Shown here piece after piece: positions 1 to 7,773 of a stretch of 64,000 nt of DNA. Both the position numbers and the translations under genes were made by a program. The stretch is from assembly GCA_023436585.1 (NCBI GenBank), contig JAEZIN010000003.1, forward strand, positions 1-64,000, written 5' to 3'. Below the pieces are notes generated by a model. It was given only the letters and a program-made list of their open reading frames with translations, had not been told where the DNA came from and did not search any database. Source of the DNA: Bacillota bacterium. GTDB lineage: Bacteria; Bacillota; Clostridia; Christensenellales; Aristaeellaceae. Position 1 is the first letter of the stretch. Every line of letters starts with the position of its first letter.

Positions 1-707
1 TGGAAATCGCCAATCGCCTCGTCCAGCTTCGCAAGCAAAGCAACCTTTCCCAGGAAGAACTGGCCATGCGGCTGGGCATCAGCAGGCAGGCGGTCTCCAA
101 ATGGGAGCGCGCGGAATCCTCCCCCGACACCGACAACCTTATCGCGCTGGCGTCTTTGTACAAGATGTCCTTGGATGATCTGGTTCACTCCGACCTCCCG
201 CCGGAGCCTGCCGCCTACACCCCCTCCTACCAGCCGGAAACGGTTTTCACCGCCGAAGTGCCCACGCTGGACGGGAGTTACTACGAAGTCAAGGCCGAGC
301 CTGAGGAAAATGAGCCTGTGAAGCAGGAAAGCAGCGATCCCCTGCCTGAGGGAAGCTTCTACGATACCAAGGAAGGGCAGACGCACAGGGAAGACTGGCT
401 GCACCAGGTGCCGTACCCCCTGTTCATCACCGCCCTGTACCTGGTGCTGGGCTTCATTTTCCATCAGTGGCACCCCGGCTGGCTCGTATTCATGACCATT
501 CCCATCCACTACATGCCTGAAAAGGAAAAGAGGATGCCCCTCATCCTTGGCAACCCGGTCATCATCGCCCTGGCCTACCTGATCCTTGGCTTTTACCTGA
601 ACCTGTGGCATCCCGGCTGGATGATCTTCCTGCTCATCCCCATCATACAAAGCACTAGGGGCGCCAAGAAGGTGGGCAATACCGAAAACAATACTGAAAA
701 TTCCTAA
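1..707 (+). CDS. XRE-family regulator with C-terminal membrane repeats (5' end cut)
   Basis: The reading frame is open from the first base. Bases 1-2 are TG, so the start codon is probably an NTG beginning one base before the window, giving about 235 residues. An N-terminal helix-turn-helix reads LSQEELAMRLGISRQAVSKW, typical of XRE/Cro regulators. An acidic, proline-rich linker of about 90 residues follows. The C-terminus then has two copies of a hydrophobic unit, each with the core WHPGW followed by a membrane-like stretch ending IPI (about residues 139-172 and 185-215). This suggests a DNA-binding domain tethered to the membrane by re-entrant or paired helices. The signal sensed is unknown. 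A terminator follows, so the gene ends its transcription unit here. Confidence 0.8.
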   Translation, partial: EIANRLVQLRKQSNLSQEELAMRLGISRQAVSKWERAESSPDTDNLIALASLYKMSLDDLVHSDLPPEPAAYTPSYQPETVFTAEVPTLDGSYYEVKAEPEENEPVKQESSDPLPEGSFYDTKEGQTHREDWLHQVPYPLFITALYLVLGFIFHQWHPGWLVFMTIPIHYMPEKEKRMPLILGNPVIIALAYLILGFYLNLWHPGWMIFLLIPIIQSTRGAKKVGNTENNTENS

Positions 708-746
708 GGAACGCCTCCAAAAAGGCGGAGCTCCTCTAGGGAACAA

Positions 747-783
747 AGCCGTGCCGGGCAAAGCCGGGCGCGGTTTTTCTTTT
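747..783 (+). terminator. Intrinsic terminator after the XRE gene
   Basis: A GC-rich inverted repeat (GCCGTGCCGGGC / GCCGGGCGCGGT, one mismatch and one G-U pair) around an AAA loop is followed by TTTTTCTTTT. Confidence 0.7.
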
Positions 784-876
784 CGATGATTCAGCCCGTT
801 TTGTTGCATTTCCAACGGATTTGAATGGAAAAGCGCTGTAAAATAAAACTGGGTCATGGAAAAGGCCCGATCTGGG

Positions 877-882
877 TATAAT
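877..882 (+). promoter_or_regulatory. -10 box of the ferredoxin gene
   Basis: TATAAT lies 22 bases before the ferredoxin start codon. No good -35 is seen at 17 bases, so activation or an extended -10 is possible. Confidence 0.5.
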
Positions 883-904
883 GGGAAAACAAAGGAGGAG
901 TATC

Positions 905-1093
905 ATGAAAGCTTCGATCGACAGGGAAGGCTGTATCTCCTGCGAGCTGTGCGCTTCCACCTGCCCGGAGGTATTCCGCATGGCAGAGGATGGCCTTGCC
1001 GAAGTGTATGTGGATGAGGTGCCCAAGTCCGCGGAGGATTCCGCCGTGGAAGCGCAGGAAGGCTGCCCCGTTTCCGTGATCAAAGTGGATTAA
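905..1093 (+). CDS. Small 4Fe-4S ferredoxin
   Basis: A 62-residue protein carrying the ferredoxin pattern CISCELCASTCP (Cys 10, 13, 16, 20) and a C-terminal GCP (Cys 54). This fits a single [4Fe-4S] cluster held by Cys 10, 13, 16 and 54, as in Desulfovibrio and Thermotoga type ferredoxins. Cys 20 has no second-motif partner. The role would be soluble low-potential electron transfer. The start at 905 is set by AAAGGAGGAG eight bases upstream; an earlier in-frame ATG at 881 overlaps a TATAAT box (877-882) and is not credible. It is a single-gene unit closed by a terminator. The electron partner cannot be told from context; the NfnAB pair at 56-57 kb is one possible user. Confidence 0.9.
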   Translation: MKASIDREGCISCELCASTCPEVFRMAEDGLAEVYVDEVPKSAEDSAVEAQEGCPVSVIKVD

Positions 1094-1126
1094 ATGTTTT
1101 CCATACTGCTGCATGCCAGCGCAAAA

Positions 1127-1160
1127 GCCCCGCTTTCCATAAACGGAAGCGGGGCCTTCA
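1127..1160 (+). terminator. Terminator between ferredoxin and the convergent acyltransferase-like gene
   Basis: GCCCCGCTTTCC pairs with GGAAGCGGGGC (one bulged T) around a short loop. It lies between two convergent genes and may serve both, although the T-run is weak. Confidence 0.6.
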
Positions 1161-1193
1161 AATTATCATCGATTATCCGTGCGTATTATCCGT

Positions 1194-2111
1194 TCAGGCG
1201 CTTATTTCCTTCTCTTGCGAAGATGATCTTCCCGGCTTGGGCACGTGGTATTCGCACCTGGGGTCGTACCGGACCGCGGCCGGAGGCGTCTCCAATTCTT
1301 CGGGATGGTTCAGGCAATGGAGGATGGTGGCAAACAGGCGGGCATACATTGCGCCGGCGCATACGCGTTCGTCTGCGGTGACGCCTACCGGCAGAACGCG
1401 CTTGCGCACCACTTTCCCGTCGGGCGTCATACCCACCTTACGCTCCACCGTGCCCATGCTCACAAACATGCTGCTGTTGCCGAAATTGTAAATATGATGA
1501 TACACCGAATGCATGCCAATGGAGGCCATGTTGGTGATCCATAACCCCGCGTGGAAGGGGCTGGCGTCAATCAGCACCTTGGGCAGCAGGCCGTACCGGT
1601 CCATCAGCTTCACAAGGCCCATAACGGCGTTGGGCAAAACGGGCATGGACAGCATACCCCTTGCAAACTTCAGGGTAAAATTGCTCTTTTCCATAGGCCG
1701 GTTGGCTACCACCGCTTCGTTGACACGCCGGGCCACATCGTAAATGGTATCCGTAGGGTCAAAGAACAGCTTGACCGTAGTTTCCTCAATGGAATCGTCC
1801 TGGGTATCCCGCAATACGGCAAAGGATACGGACAGCTCCTTGCGGGAATAGAGCTGCTTGTTCATGATAAAGCGGTTGATTTCCGGATATTGGGAAACGC
1901 CTCGCACATAGGCGGCGATGATCAGCTGCATGAAGGTGATCTTGTTGCCTTTGGCGCCCTGATCGGCGATATAGCGGGCAAGGATTTCATAATCCAGTTC
2001 CTGCTGCAAAAAAACCTGGGCATCACAGCGCTGCGGCATGAAATACGGGGTCGCCTGGATAATGGGGTCTTTATGCTTGAACCTGCGCCCCTCCGGCCGG
2101 AATCCGAACAT
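1194..2111 (-). CDS. 2-oxoacid dehydrogenase acyltransferase-fold protein, degenerate active site
   Basis: A 305-residue protein with the chloramphenicol acetyltransferase / E2 catalytic-domain fold. Landmarks are an N-terminal TPYFMPQR segment, a middle FMQLIIAAYVRGV helix, and a late TNMASIGMHSVYHH to FVSMGTVERK stretch matching the E2 trimer core. No lipoyl or E1-binding domain is present. The E2 active-site signature near the C-terminus (usually DHRxxDG) reads DERVCAG here: the catalytic His is Glu and the Asp is Ala. It is therefore probably not a conventional acyltransferase; a scaffold or binding role is inference. The start at 2111 is chosen for AAGGAAGG just upstream; a longer ORF to 2189 lacks a ribosome site. 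A promoter lies at 2243-2271. Confidence 0.75.
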   Translation of the reverse strand: MFGFRPEGRRFKHKDPIIQATPYFMPQRCDAQVFLQQELDYEILARYIADQGAKGNKITFMQLIIAAYVRGVSQYPEINRFIMNKQLYSRKELSVSFAVLRDTQDDSIEETTVKLFFDPTDTIYDVARRVNEAVVANRPMEKSNFTLKFARGMLSMPVLPNAVMGLVKLMDRYGLLPKVLIDASPFHAGLWITNMASIGMHSVYHHIYNFGNSSMFVSMGTVERKVGMTPDGKVVRKRVLPVGVTADERVCAGAMYARLFATILHCLNHPEELETPPAAVRYDPRCEYHVPKPGRSSSQEKEISA

Positions 2112-2242
2112 GCGATCCTTCCTTTCCGTATATGAACTATTCGGTGAAGGGCGGCAAGCTGTGATGATTGCAAAATGAATAAAAGCCATAACGGCTCAGG
2201 CGTTTCACGCCAGAGCTATACGTTCCGTTGCCGCACAAAGCT

Positions 2243-2271
2243 ATTGTATCCTGTTGCCTTGTTTCCGTCAA
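2243..2271 (-). promoter_or_regulatory. Promoter of the acyltransferase-like gene
   Basis: On the minus strand TTGACG (2266-2271), a 17-base spacer and TACAAT (2243-2248). A hairpin (GCTC-T-GGCGT / ACGCC-T-GAGC, 2195-2217) sits in the leader about 20 bases downstream. Confidence 0.7.
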
Positions 2272-2436
2272 TGACAAATGGAAGGAGAGTCATGGAAGCA
2301 CCAAGTATTGCCGCTATGCCTTGCCATGGATGATACAGACATGCTATGCCCAGCGGGCACAGGACCTAACCTGACTTCTTAGAAAACCATGCAAGAAAGC
2401 CGCAAGCGACAGCAAAGACAGTGAATGGATAGATTA

Positions 2437-2465
2437 TTGACAACTTTACTAGGAAATGATACAAT
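2437..2465 (+). promoter_or_regulatory. Promoter of the methionine operon
   Basis: A near-consensus sigma-A promoter: TTGACA (2437-2442), 17-base spacer, TACAAT (2460-2465). The gene-free stretch 2272-2436 upstream shows nothing recognisable. Confidence 0.85.
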
Positions 2466-2482
2466 CCAACCAACGCCGAAAG

Positions 2483-2512
2483 GCCATCCCTTTTTCTGGG
2501 GATGGCTTTTTT
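2483..2512 (+). terminator. Terminator-like hairpin in the metA leader (attenuator candidate)
   Basis: GCCATCCC (2483-2490) pairs perfectly with GGGATGGC (2499-2506) and is followed by TTTTTT. It lies about 12 bases after the expected transcription start and 37 bases before metA, so it should limit readthrough. The leader is too short for a SAM-I riboswitch or T-box. GACCT (2523-2527) could also pair with AGGTC over the metA ribosome site. Confidence 0.75.
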
Positions 2513-2548
2513 GAAAAAATCCGACCTGGGGACAAGGAGGTCCTGCTT

Positions 2549-3481
2549 ATGCCCGTCAAAATTCCCGATGCGCTCCCGGCCACCAAAATCCTTACGCAGG
2601 AAAACATATTCGTGATGACGGAAAAGCGGTCCGCCTCCCAGGATATACGCCCGCTTCATATTGCGATCCTCAACCTGATGCCCACCAAGGAGGATACCGA
2701 GACGCAGCTTTTGCGCCTGATCGGCAATACGCCCCTTCAGGTGGAGATTACGCTTTTGCATACGGAGAGCTACAATTCCCGCAATGTAGATTACCAGCAC
2801 CTGTCGGCCTTTTACCGCACCTTTGCCGATGTGAAGAACGAATACTTTGACGGCGTCATCATCACCGGCGCACCGGTGGAAAAGCTGGATTTCGAAGACG
2901 TGCATTACTGGCAGGAGCTTCAGGATATCATGGCCTGGGCCGACGAGCGGGCCTTCAGCACGCTGTTCATCTGCTGGGCGGCACAGGCCGGGCTGCACTA
3001 CCACTACGGCATCCACAAACAGCACCTGCCGCAGAAGATGTTTGGCGTATTCCCCCACAAGGTGCTCAAAAAGGATTCCAAACTGGTGCGCGGCTTTGAC
3101 GATGTGTTTTATATTCCCGTCAGCCGCCATACGGGGCTTGTGGAGGAAGAGGTGCTGGCTTGCCCCGATTTGACCGTCCTGGCCTCCTCCGAGGAATCGG
3201 GCATGGGGCTGATCGCCAGCCAGGATGGACGCAGGGTGTTTGCCACGGGCCACAGCGAGTACAACGCCAACACCTTGGCCAACGAATATTTCCGGGATGT
3301 CAACAAAGGGCTGGAGATAGATGTGCCCAAATACTACTTCCCCCAGGATGACCCGAAAAACGAGCCGCTCGTACGCTGGCGCAGCCATGCCAATCTGCTG
3401 TTCGCCAACTGGCTGAACTACTTTGTCTATCAGGAAACGCCCTACAAACTCAGCGACCTGGCCTTCAAAAGGGGGCGGTAA
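2549..3481 (+). CDS. metA: Homoserine O-acetyltransferase (MetA family)
   Basis: A 310-residue MetA-type homoserine acyltransferase, the committed step of methionine synthesis, acting in the cytoplasm. Catalytic residues fall at the family's usual positions: Cys142 in ICWAAQAG, and His235 and Glu237 in GHSEYNA. Residue 111 is Glu (GAPVEK); in the characterised Bacillus cereus enzyme Glu111 goes with acetyl-CoA, whereas Gly goes with succinyl-CoA, so acetyl transfer is predicted. AAGGAGG before the ATG at 2549 fixes the start; an upstream in-frame ATG at 2456 overlaps the promoter. metF follows after three bases. Expression is probably controlled by the hairpin in the leader. Confidence 0.95.
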   Translation: MPVKIPDALPATKILTQENIFVMTEKRSASQDIRPLHIAILNLMPTKEDTETQLLRLIGNTPLQVEITLLHTESYNSRNVDYQHLSAFYRTFADVKNEYFDGVIITGAPVEKLDFEDVHYWQELQDIMAWADERAFSTLFICWAAQAGLHYHYGIHKQHLPQKMFGVFPHKVLKKDSKLVRGFDDVFYIPVSRHTGLVEEEVLACPDLTVLASSEESGMGLIASQDGRRVFATGHSEYNANTLANEYFRDVNKGLEIDVPKYYFPQDDPKNEPLVRWRSHANLLFANWLNYFVYQETPYKLSDLAFKRGR

Positions 3482-3484
3482 CGC

Positions 3485-4351
3485 ATGCGCATTCCTTCCC
3501 TGTTAAGGGACGGCCGGGTGCATATTTCCTGCGAGATCTTCCCGCCCAAGGAGTTTTCAGGCCTTACTCAGGCGGTGAACGTGGCCAGGGAGATCGCGGC
3601 ATTATCCCCCGCCTTTGTCAGCGTCACCTACGGAGCAGCCGGGAACACCGCCGCCCATACCCTGGAAATCGCTCAGGCGGTGAAAGAGACCGGCTGCACG
3701 CCGCTGTACCATCTGACCTGCGCCGCCTCCACCATGGATCAAATTAAGCTTCGGCTTGAGGATCTTCAAGCGCAGGGCATCGAAAACATACTGGCGCTGC
3801 GAGGCGATATCCCGGAGGGAATGGTCTTCCCCGGCCCCAGGCAGTATCAATATGCCTCCGACCTGGTGGCCCAGGTGAAGGAATTCGGCGGCTTTTCCAT
3901 CGGCGCGGCCTGCTATCCGGAAGGCCATCCCGAATCGCCCTCCAAGGACAAGGACCTGGTTCATCTTCGCCGCAAGGTGGATTCCGGTGCGGATTTTTTG
4001 ACGACGCAAATGTTTTTTGACAACAACATCCTATACAACTTCCTGTACCGGGCGCTGGGCAAGGGAATTTCGGTCCCCGTGGCGGCCGGGATCATGCCGG
4101 TGGTCAACGCCGGCCAGATCAAACGCATATGCTCCTTGTCCGGCGCGTCACTGCCGCCCCGCTTCGCCGCCATCGTGGACAGGTTTTCCCAGAATCCAAA
4201 GGCCATGCGCCAGGCAGGTATCGCCTTTGCCACCGAGCAGATCATCGATCTTATCGCCAACGGTGTCAGCAACATCCACATCTATACCATGAACCGTCCG
4301 CAGATCGCCGCGGCCATCTTCTCCAACCTGTCTGACATTCTGGGAGAATAG
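3485..4351 (+). CDS. metF: Methylenetetrahydrofolate reductase
   Basis: A 288-residue MetF protein. It reduces 5,10-methylene-THF to 5-methyl-THF, the methyl donor for MetH encoded just downstream. The family start motif EIFPPK, the LTC segment of strand 3, LRGD (about residue 104) and the DFLTTQMFFD stretch are all present, matching the FAD-binding TIM barrel. Length agrees with bacterial MetF (about 290). The gene lies three bases after metA and one base before the MetH reactivation-domain gene, so co-transcription is near certain. The electron donor is not evident; clostridial MetF often works with accessory flavoproteins, and none is adjacent here. Confidence 0.95.
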   Translation: MRIPSLLRDGRVHISCEIFPPKEFSGLTQAVNVAREIAALSPAFVSVTYGAAGNTAAHTLEIAQAVKETGCTPLYHLTCAASTMDQIKLRLEDLQAQGIENILALRGDIPEGMVFPGPRQYQYASDLVAQVKEFGGFSIGAACYPEGHPESPSKDKDLVHLRRKVDSGADFLTTQMFFDNNILYNFLYRALGKGISVPVAAGIMPVVNAGQIKRICSLSGASLPPRFAAIVDRFSQNPKAMRQAGIAFATEQIIDLIANGVSNIHIYTMNRPQIAAAIFSNLSDILGE

Positions 4352-4352
4352 C

Positions 4353-4997
4353 ATGGAAGAGGAGTTAAGCCGAAGCACCATTGCCAGGTATTTGGGTTAC
4401 CGTGGTAAAGCGCTGGATGCGCCCACCGCCGCGCTGGTGGAGGAGGCCATCCGGGAGCTATCCGTCCTCACGCCCCGCCATGTGCTTCGCCGCCTGCCGC
4501 TTGCGATAACGGATGATACAGTATCCATTGGAAGCCTGACGGTTGGCAGCAAAAGCCTGGCCAGTCATCTGGCAGGCTGCCGGGAGGCCATTTTGCTGGC
4601 GGCGACCCTGGGCGTACAGGCGGACCAGATCATACGGCGCGCATCCGTTACCCGCATGAGCCGGGCGGTGGTGCTGCAGGCCGCGGCCGCTGCCAAGCTG
4701 GAAGCCTACCTCAATGCGGCGGGGGATGCCCTGGCAAAAGAACTCCAAAAGGAAGAGCTGTACCTGACACCCAGGTTCAGCCCCGGTTACGGCGATTTGT
4801 CCCTTTCCTGCCAGGCGGAGCTGCTGGCGGTTCTGGAAGCCGGCAAGCGTATCGGCCTGGGGCTTACAGCAGATTCTATGCTTATGCCCTTAAAGTCGGT
4901 AACGGCCATCCTGGGTGTATCCAAAGACAGGCAAAGTGCCTGCTGCCAGCAATGCCAAAGATGTCCGCACACGGCATGCCCATTTCGGGAGGAATGA
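4353..4997 (+). CDS. Stand-alone methionine synthase reactivation domain protein
   Basis: A 214-residue protein matching the B12-dependent methionine synthase activation domain. The signature RFSPGYGDLSLS and KRIGLGLT...MLMPLKSVTAILG is clear in the second half. In full-length MetH this domain binds AdoMet and, with a reductant, remethylates oxidised cob(II)alamin. Here it is a separate gene directly before a metH lacking it, a split known in several Firmicutes. The C-terminus is unusually cysteine-rich (CCQQCQRC..TAC), hinting at a metal or Fe-S site that might deliver electrons; this last point is inference. It overlaps the region just before metH, whose ribosome site lies inside its final codons. 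Confidence 0.88.
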   Translation: MEEELSRSTIARYLGYRGKALDAPTAALVEEAIRELSVLTPRHVLRRLPLAITDDTVSIGSLTVGSKSLASHLAGCREAILLAATLGVQADQIIRRASVTRMSRAVVLQAAAAAKLEAYLNAAGDALAKELQKEELYLTPRFSPGYGDLSLSCQAELLAVLEAGKRIGLGLTADSMLMPLKSVTAILGVSKDRQSACCQQCQRCPHTACPFREE

Positions 4998-4999
4998 AG

Positions 5000-7363
5000 A
5001 TGGATTTTGTTAAGCAGCTTGGATCGCGGATACTGTTTGTGGACGGAGGCCTTGGCACCATGCTGCAAAGCATGGGCCTTGCCGGCGGTCAGCCGCCAGG
5101 GTCCTGGAACATCCTGCACCCCGACCGTGTACTAAAGGTGCACGAAGCGTATCTTCAGTCGGGCTGTGATATCATCACCACCAACACCTTCGGCGTGGAC
5201 GCGCTTCATTTTGGCGGCCAGGCCGCGAACGTAATGCGCGCCGGCGTTTCTCTTGTCCGGGAGGCAGTTGAAAAAGCGGGCCGGGGGATGGTGGCCATGG
5301 ACCTGGGGCCAACCGGCAAGCTTTTGCAGCCCTTTGGCGATCTGCCCTTTGAAACGGCGGTCACCCTCTTTGGGGACATGGCCGAAGCGGGGGCGCAGGC
5401 CGGAGCGGATGTGATCTTCATTGAGACCATGTCCGACAGCTATGAGTTAAAGGCGGCTGTGCTGGGCTGCCGTGAACGAACGACCCTGCCCATCGTCGTC
5501 ACCATGATGGTGAACGCGAATGAAAAACTTTTAACAGGCGGCGATATTCCCGGCATGGTGGCCATGCTGGAGGGGCTTGGCGTTACGGCCCTGGGGCTGA
5601 ACTGCGGCCTTGGCCCAAAGCAAACGGAGCCGCTCCTTCAAAAGGTCATGGCGGCAGCCTCCGTACCTGTACAGGTCTGCCCCAATGCCGGCCTGCCCGT
5701 ATTTGAGGATGGGCATACGCGCTATCTTCTTTCCCCCGATGAATTCGCCTTGGAGATGGAGTCCCTGTCGCAGCTTGGCCCCTGGCTGCTGGGCGGCTGC
5801 TGCGGCACCACGCCCGATCATATGGCGGCCATGATTCGCCGCCTTAAAGACCGCAAAGCCGCCCCCATCATGCCCAAGAATGACACAGTCGTCTGTTCCT
5901 ACAGCAAGACCGTCGTCTTCGGGGGCATGCCGGTTGTAATCGGCGAACGCATCAATCCCACCGGAAAACCCAGGCTTCAAAAAGCGCTGAAGGAAAACGA
6001 CCTGGAATACCTGCAGGAGGAGGCTTTTTCCCAGCAGGACATGGGCGCCCGGATACTGGATGTGAACGTGGGCCTTCCGGGGCTTGACGAGCCAACGCTG
6101 CTTACGCAGGCGGTGGAAAGCCTGCAGTCCGTCATCAGCCTGCCCCTGCAATTGGACACCGCCAATCCCGACGCCCTTGCCAGGGCGCTTCGGGTCTATA
6201 ACGGCAAAGCGCTGATCAATTCCGTCACCGGCAAAACTGCCTCCATGGCCGCGGTGTTTCCCCTGGTAAAAAAATACGGCGGCGTGGTGGTCGCGCTGCC
6301 CTTGGATGAAGCTGGCATACCGCCCACGGCGGAGGGCCGGCTGAACGTGGCTCGCAAGATCCTGGCAAAGGCACAAGAGCACGGCATCGCCAGAAAAGAC
6401 ATCCTCCTGGACGGGCTGACCATGGCTGTGAGCGCCGGGCCGGAGGCCGCTCTCGTAACACTGGAAACCATCCGCCGGGCCAAGGAGGAACTGGGGCTTC
6501 ACACCATCCTTGGTGTTTCCAACGTATCCTTCGGCCTGCCCCGCCGCGAAAAACTCAATGCCGCCTTTTTTGCCATGGCCATTGCCGCCGGGCTGGACGC
6601 GGCCATCCTGAACCCCCATTCCGCGCCCATGATGGAAGCGTTTCTTGCAGGGGCGGCCATCGTAGGCCGGGATGAACAGTTCCGCGCCTATATCGAATCC
6701 TTCGGCGGCCAGGAAGCCGCGCCTGCCCCCAAGGAAAAGGAGGAATCCCTGTCAGACGCGGTACGCCAGGGGCTTGCCTCCCAGGCGGCCAGGGCGGCGG
6801 AAGCGCTGCTTCACAGCGGATGCGCGCCCCTTGATATCGTGGAGGGAGAGCTCATACCCGCCCTTGCCAAGGTAGGCCAGGGCTTTGAATCAGGCAAGCT
6901 GTTCCTGCCCCAACTCTTGATGAGTGCCGAGGCCGCCAAAGCCGCCTTCGACAAGCTGCGGGTAGCACTGGCCGTTCTGGGCCAGGAAACGAAAAGCCGG
7001 GGCAAAATCCTGCTGGCTACCGTGGAGGGGGATATTCACGATATCGGCAAAAACATCGTGAAGGTGCTCCTGGAAAACTACGGCTTCCACGTCTTCGACC
7101 TGGGCCGGGATGTCCCCGCGGAGACGGTGGTGGAGACGGCCATCCGGGAGGATATCCCCCTGGTGGGCCTGTCGGCGCTGATGACCACCACCGTGCCCGG
7201 CATGGAAAAAACCATCCGCCTGCTTCGGGAGAAAAAGCCCGGCACCTTTATCATGGTGGGCGGCGCGGTGCTGACCGAGGATTACGCAAAGCAAATCGGC
7301 GCGGACTTCTACGGCAAGGATGCCATGGCCTCCGTAGGCTACGCCATGCAGGTGTTCGCCTGA
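5000..7363 (+). CDS. metH: Cobalamin-dependent methionine synthase without reactivation domain
   Basis: A 787-residue methyltransferase. Order of domains: homocysteine/zinc-binding barrel (about 1-290, with Zn ligands in LNCGLG and GGCCGTT), pterin-binding methyl-THF domain (about 305-570, from VIGERINPTGK), cobalamin cap (about 590-660) and cobalamin Rossmann domain (about 670-787), with the His ligand in GDIHDIGKN. It transfers methyl from methyl-THF to homocysteine. The fourth, AdoMet-binding domain of the roughly 1,200-residue E. coli enzyme is absent and is supplied by the preceding gene. The start at 5000 is seven bases after GGGAGG; the ATG at 4994 is too close to it. This is the last gene of the operon. 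Confidence 0.95.
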   Translation: MDFVKQLGSRILFVDGGLGTMLQSMGLAGGQPPGSWNILHPDRVLKVHEAYLQSGCDIITTNTFGVDALHFGGQAANVMRAGVSLVREAVEKAGRGMVAMDLGPTGKLLQPFGDLPFETAVTLFGDMAEAGAQAGADVIFIETMSDSYELKAAVLGCRERTTLPIVVTMMVNANEKLLTGGDIPGMVAMLEGLGVTALGLNCGLGPKQTEPLLQKVMAAASVPVQVCPNAGLPVFEDGHTRYLLSPDEFALEMESLSQLGPWLLGGCCGTTPDHMAAMIRRLKDRKAAPIMPKNDTVVCSYSKTVVFGGMPVVIGERINPTGKPRLQKALKENDLEYLQEEAFSQQDMGARILDVNVGLPGLDEPTLLTQAVESLQSVISLPLQLDTANPDALARALRVYNGKALINSVTGKTASMAAVFPLVKKYGGVVVALPLDEAGIPPTAEGRLNVARKILAKAQEHGIARKDILLDGLTMAVSAGPEAALVTLETIRRAKEELGLHTILGVSNVSFGLPRREKLNAAFFAMAIAAGLDAAILNPHSAPMMEAFLAGAAIVGRDEQFRAYIESFGGQEAAPAPKEKEESLSDAVRQGLASQAARAAEALLHSGCAPLDIVEGELIPALAKVGQGFESGKLFLPQLLMSAEAAKAAFDKLRVALAVLGQETKSRGKILLATVEGDIHDIGKNIVKVLLENYGFHVFDLGRDVPAETVVETAIREDIPLVGLSALMTTTVPGMEKTIRLLREKKPGTFIMVGGAVLTEDYAKQIGADFYGKDAMASVGYAMQVFA

Positions 7364-7651
7364 CCAGGGGACTCTGGTCCGCAAGCTCAATCGTCGCGCT
7401 GGTTCGCTGCCGCTCCCATCGCTCGTTTCGCTTGATTCCTTCGCCTCGCTTCATCCGCCACTGGCGGCGCTCGGCTCACTCACCCCTGGACCTCTGCCCA
7501 AGGGATATATCCCTTGGGAATCCCCAACTCAAATTAATGCATTTGGTTACCTTCATTACTTAAGGGCAGCCACCTAAGGTTTCCAAAGAGCGACCAGAAA
7601 GCCCTTTGGTGACGCCCGCAGGCGTGAACTTCTTTATCATCCGAAGAAAAC
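7364..7651 (+). other. Gene-free intergenic stretch after metH
   Basis: No convincing gene. It holds a perfect 22-base palindrome (CCCAAGGGATATATCCCTTGGG, halves at 7497-7507 and 7508-7518). A CCAGGGG...CCCCTGG pair also encloses about 115 bases of CGCTC/TTCGC-rich sequence. Either could end metH transcription, but no T-run follows. Confidence 0.5.
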
Positions 7652-7680
7652 TTGTGATTAATTTCCCGCCATGCTATAAT
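7652..7680 (+). promoter_or_regulatory. Promoter of the phosphonate operon
   Basis: TTGTGA (7652-7657), 17-base spacer, TATAAT (7675-7680). Confidence 0.75.
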
Positions 7681-7681
7681 T

Positions 7682-7727
7682 CAACTGGCCCGTTGGCATA
7701 TTCTGCATAGGGCCGGTTGTTTGTTTT
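7682..7727 (+). terminator. Hairpin with U-run at the very start of the phosphonate operon leader
   Basis: CAACTGGCCC (7682-7691) pairs with GGGCCGGTTG (7710-7719, one G-U pair) and is followed by TTTGTTTT. The left arm begins only two bases after the -10 box, so the transcript would contain only part of it. It may be a short-RNA terminator, a 5' stabilising hairpin or an operator dyad. Confidence 0.5.
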
Positions 7728-7773
7728 CAGGGCAGATTACGCATAACATACTTGCCTCATGAAAGGACAAGCC

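Noticed and set aside
2292..2333. 13-codon ORF with a GGAAGGAGAG ribosome site before the met promoter
   Set aside because: No promoter in front of it and no pairing to the metA leader, which starts downstream; kept only as a curiosity.
2466..2548. Possible SAM riboswitch or T-box before metA
   Set aside because: The leader is only about 80 bases and contains none of the conserved cores; only a terminator hairpin is present.
2366..3388. Long minus-strand open frame opposite metA
   Set aside because: Metal-poor, His/Gly/Val-rich translation with no ribosome site; a shadow of metA caused by codon composition.
5531..6619. 362-codon minus-strand frame opposite metH
   Set aside because: No start context and no recognisable protein features; metH explains the sequence.
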